From the NCBI GenBank assembly GCA_011800805.1, contig MPNW01000016.1, positions 293,417 to 357,416 on the forward strand: a stretch of 64,000 nucleotides of DNA, read 5' to 3'. Position 1 is the stretch's first letter, and each line of letters opens with the position of its first letter. Under the pieces are notes generated by a model, which saw only the letters and a program-made list of their open reading frames with translations, was not told the origin of the DNA and ran no database searches. This stretch comes from Hirudo medicinalis. Its lineage: Eukaryota > Annelida > Clitellata > Hirudinida > Hirudinidae. A program made the position numbers and the translations under genes. Of this stretch, positions 1 through 20,643 are shown piece after piece.

Positions 1-3000
1 AGACAAAGAAAGGCACAGATGTCGATGAGAAAAGCATTTGGAATATATGAAGGTAGTGAACAATTCCATGATGATGGAAATAATGATCTTAGTTTTCAAA
101 AATATGAAAGACTTAGTGATGATGGATACCTAAAGCAGCTTCAAGAACTTGTTAAGAGTGATGATTCCAAATTAAGAGATGATAGCTTCTCAACTACAAA
201 AAGTAAAGCTTTTGTAAATGATCCAAACTCAGAAATGTATCTCTCAGAGAAGGTTTGTAATTTCAATATAATATACATTTATATATGTAAGATGAAGATA
301 TAACTTTTTTAGGCATAAAGGTGGAGGCTACTTTTAAAATATTTTATTAAACTTAAAAATAACATCTGGACTGTGGTTAAATGAGCAGTCAGATTTGTTT
401 TGTTGTTTGTTATGTTATACTTCTTTTCTATTGCTTGGCAATGAATTTTATGTTAAACATTACAATTGAAATTCTGGTTAATAATAATAAATTTGTGGCA
501 AAATTTGAATAGTTATTTATCTCTTTAAAAAATTTATCATACTTTAAAGTATGAATTTAAAGAAAGAATTTTACATATTTTGTACTTATTTGCAATGCCC
601 AGGTAACACAAGATGTCAATTCATCTTCTGACATGTTAGACTTTTTGTGATTATTTTGTTAATTACATAATATTATTTCTGATGACTTCTTTCTGAATGT
701 TGTGGTGCGATTAATTTTTTTTTAGAAATCCACTACCATCCAAAGTTAAAGGTTCGGATAATGCGATCCATTCATGTCTTGAGAAAAGTTGCAGTGGCTT
801 GCTGAAAGATAATGAAAATTTGTGCTATGATGCTACTCTCAAACCTGATCTCTATGCAAATCAGCTAAGAGAACAAGCTAGAAGACTTTCATTATCAAAA
901 AGCTCAGGTCTTTTTATTAAAAAACAGAATAAAAGTGGTATCAACAGAGGTGAATCACTCGATTCAGAAAACACTCAAGTGACTAGAGAAGCATTGCAGC
1001 TCATCTGTGTAAAAAATACAGATAGCTATCAGTTAAATGAGTTAGGAATTCCAAATGAAATTCAAAGTTCTGATTATTTAAAATCCCAAAATGATTTTGG
1101 CTCAGGTGGAATTTGTAGCCAACCAAACCCTCCTTTAAATGATACTTCTTCAAGAGAGGAAACAAGTCCTCAATTTAAATCTATGAATCCAAATATGGAC
1201 ACCAGCTGTACACATTTTCTTTCTGCAGCAGATGGTATACACTCAAGAGCACAAAGTTCTTCAAAGCATTTTGAACCTGATTCTAGCAGGTTTTGTACTA
1301 CCAGTGGATTCCATGCAAATCAATTATCTGAGTCTTATATCTCCAAGTAATTGGGTTCTTCTTTTGTAATCAGAAAGCAATCTCACTTAATCTTAAGATT
1401 TCTAGGAGAACATTTTTTTCAAAAAACATTATTTCCTTTTGAATATGTCCTGAGAATCATGAACATCTCAAAGAAAAATTACTATGTAACATTTGCCTGT
1501 GACTAAACTTGAATTTTTTTGATATATTTCAATGATATTGTGTTCCAAATCAAAGACACTTATCTTTTTTGCAGTCAAATGTCTGAATCTGCTCATGATG
1601 AAGTCTTTCATTCTGAAACATCTAGCAGCAAGTCTACTTTTTTGAATAAAAAGTTTGCACCGGTTTCATTCAAGCCAGGTGGTTCATACTCTTCAAAGAT
1701 TACAAACAATCCAACATTACCAACTTGGAATTCAAGTGAACGCAATATTTCTTCAAAAACAAGGAGAAAACGTCATCCTGTGCAAACTGAGGAGTGTTTT
1801 TCTAACACTAATACTGAAAATTCATCCTTTGTATCACCTACTGAATTACAAATTGATATTTCAAAAGACAGTTATGTTCAGCCTCATGCACCATTTAAGG
1901 ACAAAATATCAAAGAATCCATCCAAAGGAGCTGGCATAGAGATTGTGAAATCTTTTGAACCGAAGAATAACAAAATAAGAAGGATGTCCGTTGAAAAAAG
2001 AGGAAAATTTTTGGAAGAAAAAGAATGTGAAGAATTTGCAATTACACTGGCCGAGAAGTTGAAGCTTGTCGATCCACAATTATCAAATATTCTTTCAACC
2101 AAGCACAAATCCATTCTAGATCATGTTCCCACATTGACAAATGTTTGCTATTGCCCAAATGATAATGAAGATTCTTTACAAATCGCAGAAGTGAGAGCTA
2201 TGAGGTAATTTATTACAATTCCAACTACTTTTAAATTTACTAACTTTAATCATTTTGTTACACATAATTCTCTATTGCCAGTCACAATAAGATCTCCAAA
2301 CCTAAAGCAAAAAATTTTTTGGTCACTGTTGATCAGGAAAAGGTTGAAATTGATTTGATTAGTGTTTAAAGAATTTACTAAGAATTATTATAATAGGTAT
2401 AAAAAGAAACATTTGAAGTCATTTTTTTTGTGCTTATGCAGGATGAGATGGAAAATATGCTTGTGAAGAAAATTGAGGTTCTTTGTCAGGAGAAAACTTC
2501 ATTAGAAAGAAAAATTGTGAAAAATAATGATTTTGGAAAAGAGGTTGGTTTTATATATATATATAACTTTTACACAAATGAAGATCGAGAAGGCTTAATT
2601 TTCCAGACTGGGTAGCTTTATTGATTTGTTTTCTTATTCACAGGTTTCTGAGAGCTTGTCTGATTACCTTGACTCCAAACAAGTTGAAAAGTTTTTGTCA
2701 TTGGCTCAGGAGGCAGAGAAAGTGATGAAACTCATTCTTAAATTGTCAAATATGTTAGCAAGAGCTGAAGAGTCTTACCTTAAGTTGCCTCACAACTCCA
2801 CAGATAAAGAAAAGGTTTATTATACGACATTTAATTTAATATTAAATGAATTTTTTTTCAATAATTTGGTAATTTATAATGATGGGGACTTTGATATATT
2901 TTATTGTTATAATTTTAAAAATAATTTAGGCCATCTTGCACAACAAGGCAGAAAGTTTAAAACTAAAACTGAATGAAGCAAAATTAATCAAGGAAAGTGT

Positions 3001-3205
3001 TGATAGCAAATATGAACAGATCCTATCTGTCTTCCATGTCCGTCTACCCAGCAGTGTCACTAAGAACTTTGATGATTTTCTGAGTGTAAAAAATCTACTC
3101 ATGATAGACTTGGAGGAACTAAGCAATGAAATCTGTTTGACACAGACACAACTTCATTCCTTAAGAAGTACAATGATAAAAAACAGTGTTGGTACAACTT
3201 GCTGA
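1..3205 (+). CDS. Shroom family actin/Rho-kinase scaffold, 3' part only
   Basis: Partial gene: the frame is already open at base 1. The last three exons (about 2442-2540, 2644-2815 and 2931-3205, stop TGA 3203-3205) encode a coiled-coil C-terminus matching the Shroom ASD2 domain. It starts near DEMENMLVKKIEVL, continues through LSNMLARAEESYL and ends in LHSLRSTM, about 190 residues. In the family, ASD2 binds Rho kinase and drives apical actomyosin constriction. Upstream exons (about 1-252, 726-1346, 1575-2204, 2282-2342) encode low-complexity, Ser/Asn-rich sequence as expected between the actin-binding part and ASD2. Junctions 1346/1575 and 2204/2282 keep phase. The first junction (252 to 726) does not, so an exon is probably missed there. 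The PDZ and ASD1 regions lie outside the window. The assignment rests on ASD2 alone. Confidence 0.82.
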
Positions 3206-4828
3206 TCAGTATGAAAATAGCATAAATATGTTTGCACTCATGTGATAAACTTTTTTAATTGTACTTTATCATTGATATATTTGTTCCTTTGAAAATTGTA
3301 TTGCGTATTGGTAAGTTATAATCGACATCATGAGTTAAGTAGGGGTGTGTGTTGGCTCAGGGTTTGCATTCATTTGCAAGTGACGGTAAAAGCAACAGTC
3401 GTTCGAAACACAGCTCAAAATGTCACAAAGCGCCTCCGGGAGACGGCGCTATATAAATGGTCTAAGCGCCCCTGATGCTTAAGCTTATGGCGCTATACAA
3501 ATTCACTTATTGTTGTTATTATAACAATTTAGCAGGATATTTATTAGATCATTTTAGCAGGATGAATAATTTTTAGTAATCAGAAAAACTATTAAGCACA
3601 TTTAAATTTTAGTCTCTAATTTCATTTATTGTACATTTACATGGTTAATTCAAGTTTAATGCATACTTTTTATGCAAAAGTGCTTTGACAAGGCATTCTA
3701 TTCCCCTTAATTCAAATAATTTTTTGTCTCTTGAGTGGACCTATCCATCTAAGAGAGTACTTAGTCTTTTCTCAGTGTTTTGCCATGCAAGCTCATTTGT
3801 TTAACTTTTTAACAATTGCAATAAAAAATATCGTTAATGAATTAATCATTGCTCCGTGCCCCTATTTACTTGGTTTTGCAATGTGTCGTCGCCGACATAA
3901 GCATATCCAGCCAAGGTAAGCGGTTTGGATAATGGTTTATGAAATCCAAAGTAGACATGTGCTTGAGATTTCCAGTTTTATTATTGTTCTCTACTTAGGT
4001 TTCCTGGAATTGAAGTTGGACAGAGGATACCCAAAACGCATATACTATCAATTCCCTATTTTATTATAACCTACTTGCATTTTTGGAATGGAGTATGGTA
4101 AAGTAATACGACAAAATTTGTAATGAAGTTAAACAGCTGTTGCTTATTCAAAAAAATGATACTTGCACTTGTATTGTACCCTCGCATCAATCTCCAGCAT
4201 CGGAAGCTCCCAAAACTCTTAGTATAATAGCGCTTCATCCTGAAGCTGAAATAACTGGAGCTTTCTAGACCAATTAGCAGTTAGTAAATCAAATCTGTTA
4301 CATTGCGCAAGCAGTGGAAAAATCCGTTCCCATCGCAGCTAATGTGAAAATATTTGGCGTTTCGTATGGTACACTTTGCAAAGATAATTGCACACATTAT
4401 AATAAGTAATCATCTAATTTAATATGAAATTATCTATTGCAATAAGTAATCATCTATTTTTATACATATTTAACTTTTGTAATTATTTATAATTTAGCAC
4501 ATGTTCAATTTAATAACTAATACAATATGTTGTAGTAGTTATAACTTTATTAATTATTTAAGTTTATTTGTGGATCTAGTAAAGTGTTTCTTATTTTGTA
4601 ATCTGGCATTAATGAAATGTTTTATTAATTCTTCGTTTTACTTGACCATGGCTTTCGTTGGGTCACGTGAACAAATGTCGCTTTAAATTTGTTTTGTTTT
4701 TATGTACAAAATTTTTAAGGAATTGTGGTAATGCTTCTGCGTTTATTGATTTGGACCTAATTGGATATTTCAAATGTTATTCACGGAATTTTTGAATCAC
4801 ACTTTTCTAACGGAATTTCACTAGTTTC
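3206..4828. other. Shroom 3' flank and DOT1L upstream region
   Basis: No coding exon recognised. It holds one SINE copy (about 3340-3530) and AT-rich sequence. Short open frames at 3731-3919 and 4501-4686 have no exon-like features. The 3' UTR of the Shroom gene and the promoter of DOT1L should both be here, but I could not pinpoint a core promoter. Confidence 0.5.
3340..3530 (+). mobile_element. tRNA-derived SINE, family A, copy 1
   Basis: Begins with a pol III box-A-like GTTGGCTCAGG and a degenerate box B around CGTTCGAAACAC. It then has a body with GCGCTATATAAATGG and GGCGCTATACAAATTCA and an AT-rich TTATTGTTGTTATTAT tail. The same layout recurs at 8650, 16395, 29823 and 42517, which defines the family within this window. 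Confidence 0.75.
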
Positions 4829-13689
<8,861 letters not shown>

Positions 13690-14759
13690 TTGGCAGTTGA
13701 TTTATTTTCAATAAGCAAGTTCCAGAAGTTTGTTTTGAAAGTATTATTTGCCTTCACCTGTGCTCAAGTTTTTGTCTGCACATTTCGAGTCATATCACAC
13801 ATAACATGTTTTTGTAACTACATGGTATGTAGCTGTAGATCTATTTATATGAAATATTTGCGGATTTTATGTAATTTTTGAAGTGTTTTTAAGTGAATGT
13901 TTTTATACATTTCTATTTATTGGAGTCAGCAACAGGAAATGCTCTTATTTTGTGGTGTGGCTGAATTTGTATCTTAAGTTGTTGCATAAAAATGTTTCCC
14001 AATGTCTTCCTGGTGTTTCATTAAAGATAATTTTTGTGACAAAAAGTAATTAAACAGTTAATGGGTCGTCTGTCTCGAATGTGGGCTGCTACCGTGTTTA
14101 AGTTTCAATGCAATGCTATGTAAAGCGGAGATCAGTGAAACGAAATTGCTAGTTAGTGTGAGGTTTATTTATTGGAGATGAAAGGGTCACCCTAGCCAAT
14201 TAAACAAAATATATTAAAACGAGTGTTATTGCGGGGGCGGTTCGAAAAAAGTGTTGTTGGTCAGACCAGTCGAATTTCGGTGGTGCTGGTTGCTAACGAT
14301 CAAGTCGCAAAGTAGTTTTCGGGGATAGCGGAAACTATGCCTCTCTGCATCAGTCCGGAGAGCCCTAATTAACATTAATGTTCTAATCAGCGAAGGATTC
14401 TTTTAACCAACCCGGGCTACCTTAAAAATGCCGTCGAAGTTCCAGAAAAAGCTGTAATAGGTAGTTTCGACAGCGGTTGTTCTCTCCATCAGTGGTCTTT
14501 AAGATCTTATGGAAAACGCTCTAATCAAAATCAGATTGACTAGATTTAAAATAATTTAAGAGCACATCGTTATGCCTGGAAAGGTGAAAAACGAACTATA
14601 GTTATAGCAATTATAATTGCAAAGTGGATGCAGCATATAACGTAACATTAATTTATAGTGGTTTAAGTAGACTGTGTGATAAATCACTCCTATTTAATTC
14701 AATATCCAAATTTCGATAGTCCTATTTTAAATAGATTATATATATTCTATTATATATAT
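13690..14759. other. DOT1L 3' UTR and intergenic sequence
   Basis: Contains a plausible DOT1L 3' UTR up to the ATTAAA signal at 14020. Beyond about 14050 the base composition is less AT-rich and no coding or repeat family is recognised. Confidence 0.5.
14020..14025 (+). terminator. Candidate DOT1L polyadenylation signal (ATTAAA)
   Basis: ATTAAA lies about 330 bases after the DOT1L stop and is followed by a T/G-rich segment (ATTTTTGTGAC). This variant hexamer is common in animals. Position and context are the only support. Confidence 0.4.
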
Positions 14760-14917
14760 ATTGTCTCTCATCAAGCTTGTTCCACAGATTAACTACTCTC
14801 GTGCTAAAGTAATTACCCTTCAGAGTACCCGTTGCTTGCCTATATAGCTTGCATTCATATCCTGCAGGAACTGCTTTTGATGGGCTCAAAAAAATGTTCA
14901 GGCGGTAAATCTCTTAA

Positions 14918-15379
14918 CCCTTGGATGCCTAAGGTGACACAACTTCCAGTTTTAGCTGAGGGGGGTACACGTGTACCCCGAAACATTTATGGTTACTGAG
15001 CATCAACCGAAAGTTTGTTAATAAAACTAATTTACCTGTNNNNNNNNNNNNNNNNNNNNNNNNNNNNNNNNNNNNNNNNNNNNNNNNNNNNNNNNNNNNN
15101 NNNNNNNNNNNNNNNNNNNNNNNNNNNNNNNNNNNNNNNNNNNNNNNNNNNNNNNNNNNNNNNNNNNNNNNNNNNNNNNNNNNNNNNNNNNNNNNNNNNN
15201 NNNNNNNNNNNNNNNNNNNNNNNNNNNNNNNNNNNNNNNNNNNNNNNNNNNNNNNNNNNCAAACACATGTTGAAGATAATTCTCACAAAAATTCAGGACA
15301 AAATTTCTAAAAGTGATTCTAGGATTTCAAAAAAGGAAACTCTGGGGTACAATTGTACCCCCCCTTAGGCATCCAAGGG
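14918..15379. mobile_element. piggyBac-like TTAA-flanked inverted-repeat element (MITE-like)
   Basis: Both ends are bordered by TTAA (14914-14917 and 15380-15383). The left end starts CCCTTGGATGCCTAAG and the right end is its exact inverse, TTAGGCATCCAAGGG. Inside each end lies a perfect palindrome: GGGGTACACGTGTACCCC at 14962-14979 and GGGGTACAATTGTACCCC at 15344-15361. TTAA duplication with CCC-starting ends is the hallmark of piggyBac transposons. An N gap hides the middle, so a transposase cannot be excluded, but the apparent length (about 460 bases) suggests a non-autonomous copy. Confidence 0.8.
15040..15259. other. Assembly gap (220 N)
   Basis: Run of N inside the piggyBac-like element. 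Its true length is unknown. Confidence 0.99.
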
Positions 15380-15698
15380 TTAAGAGATGGAATTCCTGTT
15401 AATATCTTAAACGTTTTTATGAGATCACCTCTACTTCTCCTTATTTCTGGGTTTGTTAATTTGCCCCTTATTAATCTCTCCTCATAACTCAAATTTCTTA
15501 GACCCTTAATCATCCTTGTTCTTCTCTGCACTCTTATAAAAGAAGTATCTAATCATTGTTAGATGTTTTATCGATATTAACTTTATTTTATTTATGTTAA
15601 AACTTGAAGCCTTATTCAAGCTTCACTAAAGTTCTTGAACTTGTGTAATATTAGTTAACTTTTACTGTGCGGGCCGTTTTAGAATTTAAAAACACGGG

Positions 15699-17651
15699 AT
15701 GTCTCGAAAATTAATAAGGGAATGTTTGATTCGCATTAAACTTTTTCCAGTTATTGCTGTGCTTGCATTAATAGTTTGGTCCTACTATGCCTTCATATTC
15801 TGTTATTTTTTAGGTATTTAAACGCTTTTCCTAAAAGTCTACTATAAGATTGTTGGTGCTTGTCAGACTTCACAACAATGAATGTTATATATTTGGACAT
15901 TTTTAACGTTGTCCGGCATTAAATCAAGATAATTTTTTTTGTAAACATTTAGGTGATTTTAAGGGCAGTTCTTACCAAGGCAAGTGGTTTTGGGTTTTGT
16001 TTGGATTGGGTTTTGTTTGTATTCGTGAAAATTAATGAGTTACCTCTGCAGTGTCACTCTTCTTGATTTATCATTCAACCTATGTGTTATTGTTTTGGTG
16101 CTTTATCAAAACAATGAATTCCCAAGTTTGTAGACCACCAAATCAAGTAACTTTACATTTACTTGATATAATTAATTAGTGATTTCAAACTAACAAATTT
16201 AAATGTCACATAGTTTTACCTAACAATGGCTAGAGATCAGTTGATAAAGGAATGTTTATCTAAGGAAGATAAAAACCGAATTCTCACAAATTCTATATTA
16301 GGCCTTCCAGTTATGATGAGATGTTTTGATGGAGGTAAGAATGAGCATGGTTAATTTTATGTAAAACCTATTCAAATGTGATTTTATTTCAAAGCTATGG
16401 GGTGCAAGTTGGCTCAGATGGTTGTGTTCCTGCGAACGATGGTAAAAGCAAAGTGTCGTGTTCAGCTTGCACCACAAAGCGCCTATGATGGTGGCACTAT
16501 ACAAATGGTCTAAGCGCCCCCGATGCTTATGTTCATGACACTACATAAATTCATTTATTATTTTATTATTATATTATTCTCAGGTGCTCGATACTGTGGG
16601 AAATGTAGATGCTTGAAGCCTGATCGAGCCCATCATTGCTCTTTGTGCCAAACGTTGGTTATGGGTTGTTACTCATGCTCTCTATCTTAAACATGAATTA
16701 ATAACTTCTAACTTAGGTTTGTTCTTCCAACAGATGTGTACTGAAGATGGACCACCATTGTCCATGGTGAGTGGTTTCTGCTTGATTTAAGGTATGCTTT
16801 AGTGCATTTTGAATTAACTATTCCTTTAAGGGTCAACAATTGCATTGGGTTTGCAAATTACAAATTTTTTGTCCTGTTTCTATTCTATGCCTTCAGTTAC
16901 TGCATCTTTTTGTGCTTCATTCTGACCCCTGATGTTAGAGAATTCATTGGAGTGAGTTGAGTTTGTTGTTCAGGTTTAATTACAAAATTAATTGCATTAA
17001 ATTATTGATGCTGCATAGGCTCATTCAAATGATTACCACCATCCCTCCCCACCATCCAAACATGTGGTTGTCTTGTGGATTTGTAGCACTTTGTTCACTT
17101 TGGGTTTGGGCACACTTCTCCTACTTCACTTTTGTCTCCTCATCAGCAACCAGACGACAATAGGTAGTAGTAGCCATGATAGCATGTCTATGTTTTGATG
17201 GCAAGGACATGTAAGTTTATTTAAATATTATGTTAACTTATTTTAGAAATTTTCCAAACTCCGGTATTTGCCTGTGGCCCTCTAAAAAGAGTTTACAATC
17301 TTGGCCCCAGAACAAATTTTTTACAAGTCTTTGGACATGTAAAGAAATTATGGCTTCTTCCTATTTATACCAGGCATGATTTGTTTTCAAACAATGTCTA
17401 AGTCTTTGCATCTTACACTATAATGTCTTGCTACAATGTCTTAATGTTTTCCATTGTTTAACTGATTTATTTCTCATTATTTAATCTATTAATGTTTTAA
17501 ATTGAATTAGTTTTACATCACATTCTTTATTAATCTCTAAAGCAATGGTGATGGAGTGAACTACCCCATTCGTGAAATGTACAAAAGCATGTTGGAAAGG
17601 TATTCGATGGCACTAAGGCAAGGATTTGCAGAAGAAGGGCTGAGTATTTAA
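15699..17651 (+). CDS. DHHC palmitoyltransferase (ZDHHC2/15/20-like)
   Basis: Ten exons read in phase: 15699-15813, 15953-15979, 16052-16146, 16214-16334, 16584-16653, 16734-16766, 16831-16951, 17019-17163, 17247-17373, 17543-17651 (320 residues). The Cys-rich catalytic domain is complete ([18 protein letters not shown], then [20 protein letters not shown]), with the active DHHC cysteine intact. Four hydrophobic segments surround it: [49 protein letters not shown] and [18 protein letters not shown]. After TM4 the family NQTTI and [13 protein letters not shown] motifs appear. The enzyme S-acylates membrane proteins at the Golgi or plasma membrane. Introns 2 and 9 appear to start with GC. A SINE lies in the intron before the Cys-rich exon. 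Confidence 0.93.
16395..16565 (+). mobile_element. SINE family A, copy 3, in the DHHC gene
   Basis: The best tRNA-like head in the window. GGTGCAAG at the start can pair with CTTGCACC about 70 bases later, with a D-arm-like GGCTCAGATGGTT between. The body has GGTCTAAGCGCC and TACATAAATTCATTTA, and the tail is (TTATT)n. Confidence 0.78.
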
Positions 17652-20643
17652 CAATCTCGAAATGTTTCAGACTAGTTTGCATTTATACTTATTATTCAAT
17701 AATGGCTCACTGATTTACATTTATTTTGTATTATCGAATATTTATTTGTTCTTTATTCAAAGTTAGATATGTTCTAAATTCATCTCTTTCCTTGGGAAAT
17801 TGTTCGACGGGGATGTCATTAATCAGGAAGTTGCAAGGATGGAGTAAGGGGAGTTTTTGCATCTCCTGTCACCCTTTGCAACTGCGAGACCTGAGCTCCA
17901 AAACGTACCTGGCAACAAGGTTTCGGACCTCCGCGATATTCGATAGAAATTTTAAGGAAGCGCATTTTTCAATCTTGAAAAGTTTCTTGAGCGCTCAACG
18001 CGCCCTCTAACAATATTCAGTTTGGGGGAACGTCACACATCTCGCGTCGGTGAAAGGGTTGCATGACGACACAATGTCATTCAAAAAACAAAAAAACCAT
18101 CGATAATTTTCGTTGGCATTAAGGGCGAGGCAGGTCATGCGGAGCGCTTTTTTAAACAAGCGCCGAAGAGTTATTCGTTTCCTCTTTATTCTCAATTTCC
18201 TCCCGTTTTGTGTTTCGTCGTGGAGTCTCTGGGCTCTCTTTGTTTTGTTTTTGTTTTCCAAATGAAGTTCGATTAGGTTCCACTATTACTGTTAGCTTCT
18301 TTTTGCTTTATATGAAGTAGGTCTAAGCGCGAGATCCGTCTGCTTAGGAAGTAAATACGCTGCTTAAAACGCAGAAGCGGTCGCTGTCGTTTGACGTCGG
18401 AACAACTCAGAAGAAATGCTTTTTTGAATAAATAAGCCTCTGGCGAAGCCTGCCAACATCGGCTTCGAAGATTTGTAAGCCTTATTCGACCGCGAGTGTA
18501 TTAAAAGAAAAAGCGAATTGGAAAATTCTGTGGTTTAACGAGGAGCATTCGCTATTCGTTATTGAGGTGGTTTGGGGATTTAAACTGAAAGATCTTAGTT
18601 TTATTTATAATGTTGCTTTTATTTAGTTCTTCAGTGAAATTAATAAAATTTAAAATGGTCAATTAAATTGAACTTATATTATTATTATTGCTGTTGTTGT
18701 TATTATTATTATTTACACGTCGCCGTACAGAATGTTTAGCATGCCCATGTTTTGGTTTTAAGCAGAAATTAATTTAAAGATGAGAGAAATCATATGGATA
18801 TTATGAACTAGAATTCTAATGATTGTAAACTTTTAAACTGACAAATTACTTTATCTAATGAAATACAATATTTTAGTTTGCTGATAAATAAGGTATCTAA
18901 TATTGTTTTTAAATTTTAATTTATTCGTAGGACTCATTTTAGAACGGATATTTTAGATTTTCTTGCTCACTTTACCATTTCAGTCATCAAACTGCTAAAA
19001 TAGCCTCAACAATAATTTATCGGAATTTGACTTTATAACAGTTTGGCTGAATTCTAACTCTTCATTATTTCTATGAACGTGACTTCGGTGACGGGATCAA
19101 CGTGTTGACAACGAAAACACGCCTTACGACCTTGTTCAGGAAACGTTGAAGCATCGTGAAGTGTTATTTAATAGAGAATTTAGCCACTAAAATAGTGCGA
19201 ATCGGATGAAACTTTCTGCTCGAGGATGGTCATGCTAGAGGAAAGTGAGTTTTGATTCGTGGTAGTTGTTTGAGCTACACTCGCAAACAATAGAAACGTC
19301 GTTTCACGTACACTAAAACTGTAGAAATGATACATAAATAATTGCACGACAACGGTAAACCTACGAGGACGTGGATAGCAATGTCTTCTGAATCCTAAAA
19401 TCTTGAAGTTACAACGAGTTAAGTTACATTAAACAGCTTTTGCAGAATGTATTGCGAACTCTAACATTGTAGCACCTATGCTATGACATACTGTTACTGA
19501 GATGTCATTTCACACTAGTCTTAATTTATCGCATCTCGAAGTTCATAAGATTGCGCCATTCTTTCATCCAATGATAGGACAAGTTGTTTTGCGGAATACT
19601 GTCTTTAAGCGGTCGAGAAATGAAAACTTGTACAAAGGTCCTTCGAAATCGTCTCGCTTGCAGTTGATGGAGTCGGTAACAGAAAAGAAACGCGCGAGAG
19701 AACTCTTAAACTAAGAAAATAGCGGAAAATAGAATGAACACCGAACGTTAAAAAGTAGTGAACTTTGTAAAGACTTCTTTGGGACGAGGTCGGTTTGACT
19801 GTTGTCTTGAGGCTTTGAATCTCGGCCTTTAGTGCATTTATCTGTCAAAATAATCATCGCTTTGAGCTTCATTAGAATTCCAAGAGATTTATTTCCTTAA
19901 GCGTCTAAAATTTCGACGTGTACCATACAAGTGAGAAAACTCGTAAGACCCAGACTCGCAATCAACAAGAGCTTATGGAGGCAAATGAAATATACGGGAT
20001 GGTCCTTCAACAATGTCCTTCAGATGAGGAAGCAATCGATCGATGTGACAACAGAAATCGATATTCGCCAGACATCCTAGAACCACTTGAGTCACTCTCA
20101 AAGGATTCCTTCAACTGTCAGGGTTGAGATCCACATTTCATCTAACGCCTCGACCACAGAAAAATTTCGTCAGCTTTTAATGGTAATTACATCCGCCTGT
20201 GCCATTATAATTCAATCGTTCACCTCCCACCTGAAATCAACAATTAAAGTCGCCTTTTATGACGTCCATCGCTGGAATTACTCCTATAATCTCTTTCCTC
20301 TCTTTGTTTGCTTAGCCGTCTGACGTTTGGAATGATGGAAGAGAGAAAAGGAGAGAACCAAAATTAGCCATCGTTGTTTGCCGTCGGAGTCGTTTGTTTA
20401 TTTTGGCACCAATCGATTTTGTTGTAGCACGAAAAATAAGCAGACTTTGATACTTTGTCGTGCATCATGCTTCCAGAATATTTCAGGAAAGCCTTTTAAG
20501 CAAAATAAGCAAAAATCGATTGCTTCTGCAAATAATTAGCAGGAAAACGTGCACTATCTCTGGATTGGAAGTAATATTTACGACGTTTAAGTTTATACAC
20601 TTAAATAAGGAAAGTTATTTTACCAACTAGTGGGCTAGCCATT
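17652..20643. other. Intergenic, no gene recognised
   Basis: About 3 kb between the DHHC gene and the protocadherin 3' end. Short open frames on both strands lack splice context or recognisable protein features. A small ATT-rich microsatellite lies near 18678-18712. The protocadherin 3' UTR should occupy the right edge. Confidence 0.5.

Larger units (their letters stand above)
14760..15540 (-). mobile_element. LINE reverse-transcriptase relic split by a DNA element
   Basis: On the minus strand, 15531-15384 reads LQRRTRMIKGLRNLSYEERL and then RGDLIKTFKILTGI, a classic LINE RT thumb region. The rest continues at 14913-14760 as an open frame including TGTLKGNYFSTRVVNLWNKL. If the sequence between the two TTAA sites is removed, the two halves become adjacent in the same frame apart from one stop. 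The family resembles CR1-like non-LTR elements. Confidence 0.78.
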
